From NCBI GenBank assembly GCA_024635795.1, contig JAGXIH010000016.1, forward strand, positions 24,665 to 88,664: DNA of 64,000 nt, in the 5' to 3' direction. The translations under genes were made by a program, and so were the position numbers. The notes under the pieces are model-generated. The model did no database searches. It had not been told where the DNA came from and was given only the letters and a program-made list of their open reading frames with translations. The DNA comes from Salegentibacter sp. Lineage in GTDB: Bacteria; Bacteroidota; Bacteroidia; Flavobacteriales; Flavobacteriaceae. Below are positions 36,887-44,814 of this stretch, in pieces (positions within the stretch are counted from its first letter, which is position 1; every line of letters starts with the position of its first letter).

Positions 36887-39173
36887 AACGGAATTCAGGT
36901 CTCGAAGCTTCTCTCACTCTTCTTCTTTTTGTTCTTATTGAATTATCCTGCAAAGACTCGGATGCAGAGGCCTCAGGATATGATTCCATTATTAGCCTGG
37001 CCATAAGATAACATACGGTAGACTCAGCCCCCTGATTCAGGTTTACATTCTCTTTTTCGAGCCCGTCTCCGCAGCCGCCGGTAACGGGATTGTAGATTAT
37101 ACGATTAAGATGGTTGTCTCCCAGGAACCAGTTGAAAGCTTTTTCCATTTTTATTTTATACTCCGGGTTTTTAAAATGCTGATAAAAAAGATCCAGAGCT
37201 TGTATGGTGTAGGCAACATCTATGGGCTGCTCACCGTATTTTTCCGGCTCTATATGCTTTTGGTGCCAACCTTTATTGGAGACCACCTTAAAATTACCGT
37301 TTTTAAACATCCTGGACAGAAGGAATTCAAATGATTCTAAAGCAGTTTTTTTATAAACCTTTTTACCAGTAGTTAAAAAGGCAAGCAGCATAGCTTCGGG
37401 GAGGATACTATTGGCATAGGTAAGGTATTCTTCAAACCATTCCCAGTCTTTTTCCCTGTTGAGGTCATACCTGCTTATAAGGTTTTGTGCTAAGTCTTCT
37501 ATAGCCTTTTTAAACTCTTCGTCTTCAAAATTTTCGAGATAAAGGTATAAACCCTTTATGGTAAAGGCGATTGACCGGGGCGATAACACACCAGGTATCC
37601 AGGTTCGTGCTTTATCCATACAACTTTTTGCTCTCTTAATATATTCCGGAGGAAGATTATGGGCTTCGCTAACCACCTGACCAAGTGCCCAAATAGCTCT
37701 GGAATTAGAATCTTCCAGGTTTACATAATCGTTTTTAATATGAACATTATTATGTTCATCTATATAATTCACAAAATTGCCAGCTTTAGTCTGGCAACTT
37801 TCTATAAATGATAAATAGAGATCTATATAATTAAGATCTTCGCTGGTCCTGAAAATTTTATGATGCATCAGCATAACAATAAGTGCCCTGGCATTGTCAT
37901 CAAGGGTATATCCCGAATCCCGATCGGGGGTACTTATCCTTGAAAATTGTATCATTCCCTTTTCCGTAGTAAGTCTTTTAAGATGATCCAGCTTGATTTT
38001 CGGTCTGGAGAATTTAAGCGATTCATTTTTGCCTAAAATACCCTGGTATACTCTGGCATGCTGAATTGCAATATTGTCCCATATACTGGAACTGGTTTTG
38101 GTATAAGCCTGCATAGCCATAAATTCCCGTAGTTTTTTATCTGAAAGTAATTTTATAGCGGCTTCTGATAACTGCTTGTGATCTCCAATTTCAATCAGGA
38201 TTCCGAGTTCGTGGTTAAGGATTTCTTTGGTGTGCGGATTTGTTGTTGCAATAATGGGACAGGCACAACTCATTGCATAAGAAAAAGTGCCGCTCACCGC
38301 CTGGTTCGGGTCCTTGGAGGTAAACAGGTAGACATCTGTTGCCTGCAATAATTCCAGGAGTTGGTTTATTTCCAAATAGGAATCGTAAAACTTTACATGG
38401 TTTGAAAGTTGAAGCTGATCAACCAGGCTTTTTAAAAATATCCTGTAATCATCCCTGTTGTTTTTGATATTTCCCGGATGTGTTTTTCCAATTATGAGAT
38501 ATAATACGTCTGGGTGTTGTTTTACAATCTCTGGTAAAGCGTATAAAGCCGTTTCAATGCTTTTGCCTGCGCCCAGTAAACCAAAGGTAGATAAGATCAG
38601 CCTCCCCTCGAAATCGTATTTTTCCTTGACCTGTTCCGGGGATTTCCACGCTACCATATGGGTTCCGTGCTGAATAAGTGCCAGTTTTTCTTCCGGAATA
38701 TCATAATCCTCCATCAAAATCTTTATCGATTGCTGGGTCATAACGAAAATTTGTTGGGAGTATTCGGCCAGTTTCTGAACTACTGATTTCAATTCGGGAT
38801 CGGGCCTAGGGAGTACCGTATGGAAAGTCATCACTACCGGTTTATCTGTCTTTTTTAAAAATTCAAATAAATAGCTGCCATAAGCTCCGCCAAAAAGGCC
38901 AAACTCATGTTGGATATGAATCAGTCTAATCTCAGGATTTCTGTTAATATCCTCTGCTATACGTATATATTCTTGTTTTTCCTGGGGATTAAAATGATAT
39001 GAGAAACCCGGTTTCTGGGCCTTTACAATTTCCAGTTCTTCGCATTCAAAACTTTTCCCGAATTTACGCTGAATAGACTGCATAGTATCGGTGGTATAAG
39101 TAGCTATTCCGCAGGTGGTAGGCGGAAAAGTAGACATAAAGAGAATTTTGGATGTGTTATCTAAGTTTTTCAT
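36885..39173 (-). CDS. Glycosyltransferase family 4 with C-terminal alpha/alpha-barrel domain
   Basis: 762 residues, two domains. Residues about 10-385 are a GT-B fold (FPPTTCGIATYTTD, LSTFGLLGAGKSIETALYAL, LFTSKDPNQAVSGTFSYAM). Residues about 400-740 are a helical repeat region typical of six-hairpin glycosidase folds (GYTLDDNARALIVM, EPEKYGEQPIDVAYTIQAL). It is coupled by a 4-base overlap to a GH130-type phosphorylase-like gene, so the pair probably makes or breaks a beta-mannoside-type or related glycan. Both are cytosolic by sequence (no signals). Confidence 0.85.
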   Translation of the reverse strand: MKNLDNTSKILFMSTFPPTTCGIATYTTDTMQSIQRKFGKSFECEELEIVKAQKPGFSYHFNPQEKQEYIRIAEDINRNPEIRLIHIQHEFGLFGGAYGSYLFEFLKKTDKPVVMTFHTVLPRPDPELKSVVQKLAEYSQQIFVMTQQSIKILMEDYDIPEEKLALIQHGTHMVAWKSPEQVKEKYDFEGRLILSTFGLLGAGKSIETALYALPEIVKQHPDVLYLIIGKTHPGNIKNNRDDYRIFLKSLVDQLQLSNHVKFYDSYLEINQLLELLQATDVYLFTSKDPNQAVSGTFSYAMSCACPIIATTNPHTKEILNHELGILIEIGDHKQLSEAAIKLLSDKKLREFMAMQAYTKTSSSIWDNIAIQHARVYQGILGKNESLKFSRPKIKLDHLKRLTTEKGMIQFSRISTPDRDSGYTLDDNARALIVMLMHHKIFRTSEDLNYIDLYLSFIESCQTKAGNFVNYIDEHNNVHIKNDYVNLEDSNSRAIWALGQVVSEAHNLPPEYIKRAKSCMDKARTWIPGVLSPRSIAFTIKGLYLYLENFEDEEFKKAIEDLAQNLISRYDLNREKDWEWFEEYLTYANSILPEAMLLAFLTTGKKVYKKTALESFEFLLSRMFKNGNFKVVSNKGWHQKHIEPEKYGEQPIDVAYTIQALDLFYQHFKNPEYKIKMEKAFNWFLGDNHLNRIIYNPVTGGCGDGLEKENVNLNQGAESTVCYLMARLIMESYPEASASESLQDNSIRTKRRRVREASRPEFR

Positions 39174-40216
39174 TCTGATTCCTGTTTTAGTTCATTTAGC
39201 AAATCCTTTAATTTAACCGAAGCTACGGCAATACAATCGTCTCCGGCCCCATAATAGATGTACAAATCTTCTCCGAAAATGGCCGTTCCGGTAGGGAATA
39301 CTACATTGTCTACTACTCCTTTTTTTTCATACTCTTCGGTGGGGGAGAATAAAGGAGTTCTCAGTTTGGAAATCATCCTGCCTGGATTTTCCAGGTCCAG
39401 CAATGCGGCCGAGGCATGATAGATCAAACCTGTAACGGTGGTTTCCACCGCGTGATAAATAAGAAGCCAACCCTCTTCGGTTTCTATGGGGGGACAGCCG
39501 GCCCCAACGTGGCTGCATTCATAATGGTATCGTGGCCGTAAGACAATATGATTGTGCAGATTCCTTACATAATCCCGCCAGAAAGCCCGGCTGAGATCAT
39601 CTTTCTCTTCAAAATAAAAGATCTGTATGGAAGGCCACAGACGATGGAGTACCGCAAATTTTCCATTTATTTTCTTCGGAAAGAATATCACGTTTTTATC
39701 CCATACATAGATCTTTCCCTTCATTAGTTCGTTGAGCTTATACCGCACGAACAGTTCATAGAACAGCAGGTGTTTTTCACTTATTTTCTCGAAGTTTTCC
39801 CTGATGAGCTCCGAATATTCTTCATAATTAAATACAGGGGTGAGTATTCCCTGGCGGGTAAAATTTTTCAGATCCTGGGAGGTGGCATAAGCTCCAAAAA
39901 CGTTGATGCCGTCATAGGCTGAATAGGTAAGATAATAGGTGTCCTCAATTTTGGTGATCCGGGGATCTTCCGTTCCCTGGAATTCATAGGTTTCCGTAGG
40001 GAAAAATATGGGGGAGGTGTTTCTTTTAACTACTTCCAGCGGACCCTTCAATTGGCAATAGCCTAAACTTGAATAGTTGCCAATGCGCACGGCCCGATAG
40101 AAAATATGCACGGTATCATCCTCTTTTATTACCGCAGGATTAAACACCCCTTCATTTTCAAAGTTGTGTGGGGTCTTTTCCAGTATCACTCCGTGTTTTT
40201 TAACTTCCAGCGGCAT
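39170..40216 (-). CDS. Glycoside hydrolase family 130 (mannoside phosphorylase-like)
   Basis: 348 residues, five-bladed propeller. Family motifs: GTEDPRITKIEDTYYLTYSAYDG (the Asp of EDPR is the expected acid), HVGAGCPPIETEEGWLLIYHAVE, and a closing YIYYGAGDDCIAVASV. GH130 enzymes act on beta-1,4- or beta-1,2-linked mannosides by phosphorolysis or hydrolysis. No signal peptide. First gene of the operon with the GT4 gene. Confidence 0.88.
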   Translation of the reverse strand: MPLEVKKHGVILEKTPHNFENEGVFNPAVIKEDDTVHIFYRAVRIGNYSSLGYCQLKGPLEVVKRNTSPIFFPTETYEFQGTEDPRITKIEDTYYLTYSAYDGINVFGAYATSQDLKNFTRQGILTPVFNYEEYSELIRENFEKISEKHLLFYELFVRYKLNELMKGKIYVWDKNVIFFPKKINGKFAVLHRLWPSIQIFYFEEKDDLSRAFWRDYVRNLHNHIVLRPRYHYECSHVGAGCPPIETEEGWLLIYHAVETTVTGLIYHASAALLDLENPGRMISKLRTPLFSPTEEYEKKGVVDNVVFPTGTAIFGEDLYIYYGAGDDCIAVASVKLKDLLNELKQESE

Positions 40217-40239
40217 TATAAGGTAGATTTTATTAAAGA

Positions 40240-40282
40240 TAAAAATGGAAAAAAATAGCCTTTAAAGCTATGATATTTATCA
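40240..40282 (-). promoter_or_regulatory. Crp/Fnr-type site plus degenerate -7 box for GH130-GT4
   Basis: The reverse strand reads TGATAAATATCA from 40282, and CATTTTTA starts 35 bases on (two mismatches to TAnnTTTG). A better box, TATCTTTA, lies 6 bases further on (40241-40234). The spacing is therefore less certain than at the other sites. Confidence 0.4.
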
Positions 40283-40349
40283 AGTTAATGATTTCTAACC
40301 GCAATAATCTTTTGTTAAAAAAGCTTTGCTATTTTAAGTGTATTATAGC

Positions 40350-40392
40350 TGATACCGGTCATATTAATTTTGGGATACTGAATGTAACTTAG
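40350..40392 (+). promoter_or_regulatory. Crp/Fnr-type site plus -7 box for hpf
   Basis: TGATACCGGTCA (40350-40361) and TAACTTAG (40385-40392, one mismatch to TAnnTTTG) are spaced by the standard 35 bases. The ATATTAATTtTGG that follows matches the ppsA-operon promoter at 29316. Confidence 0.65.
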
Positions 40393-40414
40393 AATAATCA
40401 TTAAAACATCTACT

Positions 40415-40714
40415 ATGCAAATCAATATACAGTTTGTGAAGATTAAAAACAGCGATGCTTTAGCTGAATTTATTAACCAACAACTTGAAAAATTACAGAA
40501 TAAATATGAATGGCTTATCCGGGCTGAGGTTTTCATCAAATGGGAAAGCCAGGCTATCGGGAAGGATAAGATCTGCGAAATAGAACTTAGTGCCCCGGGA
40601 CCCCGAATTTATGCTGAAGCCAGGGCAGATAATTTTGAATTAGCCGTGAAAAATACTGTAGCCGAACTTGAACAACAGCTTAAAAAACGAAAAGCAGTTT
40701 TTCAGAATCATTAG
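40415..40714 (+). CDS. hpf: Ribosome hibernation-promoting factor, HPF/RaiA family
   Basis: 99-residue short HPF that binds the small ribosomal subunit and keeps ribosomes inactive when energy is low. Signature is MQINIQFVKIKNSDALAEFI, EVFIKWE, KICEIELSAPGPRIYAEARADNFELAV, ELEQQLKKRK. It has no C-terminal dimerisation domain, so it is short-form. Its activator-type promoter ties it to the metabolism genes around it. A hairpin terminator follows. Confidence 0.93.
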   Translation: MQINIQFVKIKNSDALAEFINQQLEKLQNKYEWLIRAEVFIKWESQAIGKDKICEIELSAPGPRIYAEARADNFELAVKNTVAELEQQLKKRKAVFQNH

Positions 40715-40736
40715 TTAGTTTAGGTGTTAATTTTTG

Positions 40737-40763
40737 AACCCGGTGAGAGCCGGGTTTTTTTAT
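40737..40763 (+). terminator. Terminator after hpf
   Basis: AACCCGG and CCGGGTT form a 7-bp stem with a 6-base loop, followed by a T-run, 22 bases after the hpf stop. Confidence 0.85.
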
Positions 40764-40773
40764 TGTCCGAAGT

Positions 40774-41271
40774 TTAAAACAAGAGATCGCTGTATTCCCA
40801 CACCTTATAGAGAAACAGAAATAAAAAACCTACTGCAACAAGAAACTCCATAAAAGTTGAGGCCAGCAAACCTATAAAAGACCCAAAAGCCGCCCGCACC
40901 GCCGATCTTGAATCGCTTTTATTGATAATTTCTCCTATAAAAGCTCCCACGAAAGCCCCTATGATAATCCCAAATGGGATTGGTGTAAAAATACCAATGA
41001 CCAGTCCAATAGTTGCGCCCCACATCCCGGTCTTACTTCCTCCATACCTTTTAGTACCCATAGCCGGAATCACCAGCTGAAGTACATAGATAAGTATGGC
41101 AATAGCCAGAGTAACTCCCAGAAAAAGATAGTTTACAGGCACCGATGGTGCCAGGTACAACATTAATAAACCTAGCCAGCTAAGCGGAATTCCCGGTAAT
41201 ACCGGGAAAAAACTGCCCAGAATCCCGGTGATGATTAAAATTCCACCCAGAATAACAAAGAGTAAATCCAT
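40774..41271 (-). CDS. DUF456-family membrane protein
   Basis: 165 residues, four to five membrane helices, with the glycine-rich family signature (LVIGIFTPIPFGIIIGAFVGAFIGEII and FPVLPGIPLSWLGLLML). Function unknown. Single gene convergent with hpf. Confidence 0.85.
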   Translation of the reverse strand: MDLLFVILGGILIITGILGSFFPVLPGIPLSWLGLLMLYLAPSVPVNYLFLGVTLAIAILIYVLQLVIPAMGTKRYGGSKTGMWGATIGLVIGIFTPIPFGIIIGAFVGAFIGEIINKSDSRSAVRAAFGSFIGLLASTFMEFLVAVGFLFLFLYKVWEYSDLLF

Positions 41272-41335
41272 AGTTTTTTTGCTATTTTCAAGGGAAGTTA
41301 CGAATTAATAGAAATTGTGCTGAAAATATTTTTAA

Positions 41336-41365
41336 CTAAAAAATTAGGTAGAACTAAATATTTAG
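41336..41365 (+). promoter_or_regulatory. Paired CTAA-N4-TTAG palindromes, candidate BlaI operators
   Basis: CTAAAAAATTAG (41336-41347) and CTAAATATTTAG (41354-41365, within the 16-base palindrome AACTAAATATTTAGTT) are spaced 18 bases start to start. They lie 198-227 bases upstream of the BlaI-family gene. A tandem dyad suits a dimeric repressor, but the sequence is not the published TACA/TGTA BlaI type. Confidence 0.4.
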
Positions 41366-41397
41366 TTTTATATTAGCATAAGGGAAAAATATAATTT

Positions 41398-41549
41398 GAT
41401 TTCCATTCCCATGTTTTTAGAGGGGCGGAAATAACAAGACTAAGGATAGAAACAGTAGAATTAGATTTCAGCTCCCGATTTTTTGGAGGGATGGAGATGA
41501 CAAGACAAATGATAACAGTTGAATTAGATTTCCGTCTTCACGGAAATGA
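41398..41549 (+). repeat. Three degenerate tandem hairpin units, about 65-base period
   Basis: Units begin with GATTTC at 41398, 41463 and 41527. Each has an inverted repeat (ATTTCCattcCC ... GGGGCGGAAAT; TTTCAGCTCCC ... GGGATGGAGAT; ATTTCCGTCTTCACGGAAAT) and an AC/ATGACAA end. They are separated by roughly 40 bases of unrelated sequence. The third resembles the single unit at 53729. They fill the space between the candidate operators and the blaI start. Confidence 0.6.
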
Positions 41550-41562
41550 CAAATAAAGTTAT

Positions 41563-41925
41563 ATGAAACAACTTACTAAAGCAGAAGAAGAGATCATGCA
41601 GATCCTCTGGAAACTGGAAAAGGCCAATGTCGCTTCCATCATAGAGAAAATGCCCGAGCCCAAACCCGCGTACAACACGGTTTCCACCATAGTCCGCATC
41701 CTGGAAGACAAAGGTTTTGTAGACCATGAGAAGAAGGGGAAAGGCTATTTGTATTTTCCGCTGCTGGAACGGGAAACCTACAGCAACCAGAGCATTAATA
41801 AACTGATGAACTCTTACTTCAACGGGTCTTTTAAAAGTATGCTTTCGTTTTTTATGAAAAATAACGATATGAGCACTAAAGACCTGGAGGCAATTTTAAA
41901 GGAAATCGATAAAAAAGAGGACTAA
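41563..41925 (+). CDS. BlaI/MecI/CopY-family transcriptional repressor
   Basis: 120 residues. Winged helix-turn-helix (LTKAEEEIMQILWKLEKANV then YNTVSTIVRILEDKGFVDHEKKGKGYLYFP) and C-terminal dimerisation helices. In characterised systems this protein is cleaved when the coupled BlaR1-type sensor is activated. It overlaps the sensor gene by one base (TAATG). Confidence 0.95.
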   Translation: MKQLTKAEEEIMQILWKLEKANVASIIEKMPEPKPAYNTVSTIVRILEDKGFVDHEKKGKGYLYFPLLERETYSNQSINKLMNSYFNGSFKSMLSFFMKNNDMSTKDLEAILKEIDKKED

Positions 41926-43367
41926 TGACACATTATATCCTACAGGTAATATTATTTCAGTTAGTCTTTCTGCTGGTATATGAATTCATGCTGAAAAAAG
42001 AAACCTATTTTAATGCTAACCGGGCTTATTTGTTACTCACGCCTGTGCTTTCCCTTTTCCTTCCTTTCCTTAGGATCGAAGGTTTAGAGAATCTGGTACC
42101 TACTGAAGCGGTACAGGGTATTACTTCGGTATGGTTGCCGGAGGTTTTTATAGGAAGTCAGCCGCAAGCAAATATGCAATTACCTGAGGTATTGGTGCAA
42201 GACAAGGGTTTTCAGGTCAACTGGTGGTTGGTGGTTTATCTCAGTGGAGTTTTATTAAGTGTATTTCTCTTTTTTAAGAAATATCAAAGCCTAAACCGCC
42301 TCTTTGGCTTCAGAAGCATTTCAGAGAAAAAAGAGATTAGGATCATTGAAGTTCCAAACTCTAAAATTGCCTGTACTTTCTATAAAACGGTTTTCCTGGG
42401 AGACCAGCTTTCCGAAGAAGAAAAACAACAGATCCTCTCGCACGAAATGGTGCATGTAAAGCAAAAACACAGCCTGGACCTGGTATTCTTCGAACTCCTA
42501 AAGATCATTTTCTGGTTTAATCCGTTGGTTTATATTTTTCAACATAGGATCGCTGCCCTGCACGAGTTCATCGCCGATGCGAGCGTGGTTAAAACCACTA
42601 AAAAGCATAATTATTATGAGCAGTTGCTCAACACCGCTTTTAATACTCAGAATATTTCATTTATCAATCAGTTTTTCAATCATTCATTAATCAAAAAACG
42701 AATTATTATGTTACAAAAATCAAGATCAAGATCAATCGCAAAATTCAAATTCCTTATCATCGTTCCGCTCCTGCTGATCATGCTCACTTATGTTGCCTGT
42801 TCTGAAAATTCAGAAGAAATAAGAGCAGATGATCAATCTATTTCAGAGAAAATAACAGAAATAAAAATGGCGATGGAAGACGGCCGGGAATTAACTGTAG
42901 AAGAAAAGCAGCAATTTTTTAGTCTTATGCAACAGATAATAGAAGATGGAAACTATCCGCCACCGCCACCTTCAGCACCTTCTCAAACAAGAAATGGGGA
43001 ATCTGGTGGAGATGTGCCCTTCGCAGTGATCGATCAGGTACCTGCGTTTGAAGGCTGTGAAAAATGGCTAGATGACCCAAGAAAAAACTGTACAACCCAA
43101 AAAATTGGTGACTTTGTTAATGACAATTTTGATACTTCCCTGGGTGAAAAGTTAGGACTTTCAGGGATAAACAGGGTGATAGTTCAGTTTAAGATTGATA
43201 AAACCGGAGAAGTTGTTGATGCGGAAGCCCGGGCTGCACATCCGGAATTAGAAGCTGAAGCAATAAGAGTTGTTACTTCTATGCCACGAATGACTCCGGG
43301 AGAACAAAATGGAACTCCTGTAAATGTTATGTATTCGCTTCCCATAGTTTTCCAGGTGGGTGAATAG
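41925..43367 (+). CDS. M56-family (BlaR1-like) metallopeptidase sensor with TonB_C-like tail
   Basis: 480 residues. Membrane helices at about 1-20, 32-50 and 100-120, then the M56 zinc site HEMVH (173-177) with the LHEFIADASVV segment. There is no penicillin-binding domain. Residues 262-292 form a second signal-like unit: MLQKSRSRSIAKFKF, a hydrophobic run, and YVAC at 292. Residues 293-480 are periplasmic: a helical spacer, a Pro-rich PPPPPSAPS, then VDQVPAFEGC and a TonB_C-like fold. So it senses something other than a bound beta-lactam. Confidence 0.9.
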   Translation: MTHYILQVILFQLVFLLVYEFMLKKETYFNANRAYLLLTPVLSLFLPFLRIEGLENLVPTEAVQGITSVWLPEVFIGSQPQANMQLPEVLVQDKGFQVNWWLVVYLSGVLLSVFLFFKKYQSLNRLFGFRSISEKKEIRIIEVPNSKIACTFYKTVFLGDQLSEEEKQQILSHEMVHVKQKHSLDLVFFELLKIIFWFNPLVYIFQHRIAALHEFIADASVVKTTKKHNYYEQLLNTAFNTQNISFINQFFNHSLIKKRIIMLQKSRSRSIAKFKFLIIVPLLLIMLTYVACSENSEEIRADDQSISEKITEIKMAMEDGRELTVEEKQQFFSLMQQIIEDGNYPPPPPSAPSQTRNGESGGDVPFAVIDQVPAFEGCEKWLDDPRKNCTTQKIGDFVNDNFDTSLGEKLGLSGINRVIVQFKIDKTGEVVDAEARAAHPELEAEAIRVVTSMPRMTPGEQNGTPVNVMYSLPIVFQVGE

Positions 43368-44502
43368 AATACTTCTTATATTTATGTTGATTTTAGTAGC
43401 CAAAGCCGAAGCTCAGACTTCGGCTTTGGCTATTTCCGATAGTTTATATGCTGTTGGGGAGTATGAGGAGGCAATTGAAGTAATGGAAGGGATTTCGGAT
43501 AATTCTGAGAGAATTCACCAAAGCCTGGCAAAATACAATTGGGCTGCGGGGAATTCAGCAAGAGCAAGCGAGCATTATGAAAAACTCCTGGAACTTAATC
43601 CTAAACGGCTGCTCACAGCTATAGATTATGGAAAATTACTGGTGAAAACCGGAAAACTTAGCAAAGCCGATAGCCTTTTCTCCAGTCTTACCAATAAATA
43701 TCCTGAAAACGCAAACTTCTACTACCAGCGTGCACTTATAAAGGAAAAGCAACAAGACAGCCTGGCGTGGGCCCTTTATATGCATACCATTGCTTTGGAT
43801 AAAACTCACCAGGGCGCCTTATATAAAATTGCCAGGGAAGAACTAAAAAACCGTCGGTATACCATGGCTGAAGTGTTTAGTAAACAAGGCTTGGAAGCCA
43901 ATCCTGATAATGTATCGCTCTTGTCTATTCTGGCTCAAACCTATTTTTCGATTAAGGAGTACCGTAAATCGATTCCACTCTTTGAAAAATTACTGGATTT
44001 GGGGCAGGAGAGTGAGTTTATTTACTCCAAACTCGGTTATGCGAATTATCAACTTTTCGATTATAAAAGGGCGATTTTATATTATAAAAAAGCCCTAAAG
44101 TTTGAAGACCGCAACGCAGCCACCCATTTTATCCTAGGGAAATTATATGCCCAAACCGGGGATTTGGATCAATCGGAAACTCATTTGCTTATGGCCATTC
44201 TCATCAAAAAACAACCTGTAGATGCTGAATTTCTTAGCTTGGGACTTACGTATAAACTTCAGAAAAAATATAAAGACGCCTTGGACTATTTTGATAAAGC
44301 TTTAGAAGAAAATCCCGATAATCAGCGGGCGCTCTATGAAAAAGCGGTGGCTGCCGATAATTATTATAAAGACAGGGAGCTGGTTTTACAGCATTACAAT
44401 ACATATTTGCGAAAATATGAAGAGAATGGAAATCCGGGGATGCTCAGCTTAACCAGAAACCGGATTAAGGATATAAAAAGGAAAATGCATTTAGAAGAGT
44501 AA
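43360..44502 (+). CDS. TPR-repeat protein, secreted
   Basis: 380 residues from a GTG at 43360, which overlaps the M56 gene by 8 bases. A signal peptide (NRILLIFMLILVAKAEAQ) is followed by about seven TPR units (e.g. AKYNWAAGNSARASEHYEKLLELNP, LGYANYQLFDYKRAILYYKKAL, ALDYFDKALEENPDNQRALYE). Third gene of the BlaI-M56 operon. A protein-binding partner of the sensor is a plausible role, but this is inference. Confidence 0.88.
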   Translation: MNRILLIFMLILVAKAEAQTSALAISDSLYAVGEYEEAIEVMEGISDNSERIHQSLAKYNWAAGNSARASEHYEKLLELNPKRLLTAIDYGKLLVKTGKLSKADSLFSSLTNKYPENANFYYQRALIKEKQQDSLAWALYMHTIALDKTHQGALYKIAREELKNRRYTMAEVFSKQGLEANPDNVSLLSILAQTYFSIKEYRKSIPLFEKLLDLGQESEFIYSKLGYANYQLFDYKRAILYYKKALKFEDRNAATHFILGKLYAQTGDLDQSETHLLMAILIKKQPVDAEFLSLGLTYKLQKKYKDALDYFDKALEENPDNQRALYEKAVAADNYYKDRELVLQHYNTYLRKYEENGNPGMLSLTRNRIKDIKRKMHLEE

Positions 44503-44814
44503 AAGCAGGTATTTATATTAATACGGAAAAATAATTGTTCTCCTTATTTTCCTTTTTTTAATGATCTAATTTCTTCATAGCATACGGAATTGACCTCTTT
44601 ATAGGATGCGATCTATTTTCAATGCTTGTAGGTCATAGGTCCGGATGAAAAATCATAATAAAATCTGACTATCAATCCATTATATCCTAGAAAGAAATAT
44701 ATCCCCGTGCTCCCGATGACTTTCGTCACTCCAAAAAAACATCCTGTTGTCTATCTTTAATAGAGGATGCTGTAAGCAGGATCTACTGTTGTGTTTAACT
44801 AAAATATTGGGGTC
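44503..44814 (+). other. Intergenic region with one activator-type promoter
   Basis: 312 bases. No open frame or RNA gene is seen. It holds the Crp/Fnr-type promoter (44717-44759); otherwise AT-rich. Confidence 0.5.
44717..44759 (+). promoter_or_regulatory. Crp/Fnr-type site plus -7 box for the LTD-T9SS protein
   Basis: TGACTTTCGTCA (44717-44728) and TATCTTTA (44752-44759, one mismatch to TAnnTTTG) are spaced 35 bases apart, as at the stress genes upstream. The expected start is near 44764, leaving a 50-base leader. Confidence 0.5.

Noticed and set aside
41398..41549. The three 65-base units as a CRISPR array.
   Set aside because: Repeats are degenerate, only three, with an internal hairpin, and no cas genes are near.
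44711..44728. TGACTTTCGTCA as part of a hairpin repeat like those at 41398.
   Set aside because: It lacks the ATTTCC/GGAAAT arms, and a -7-like box sits at exactly the spacing of the other activator sites.
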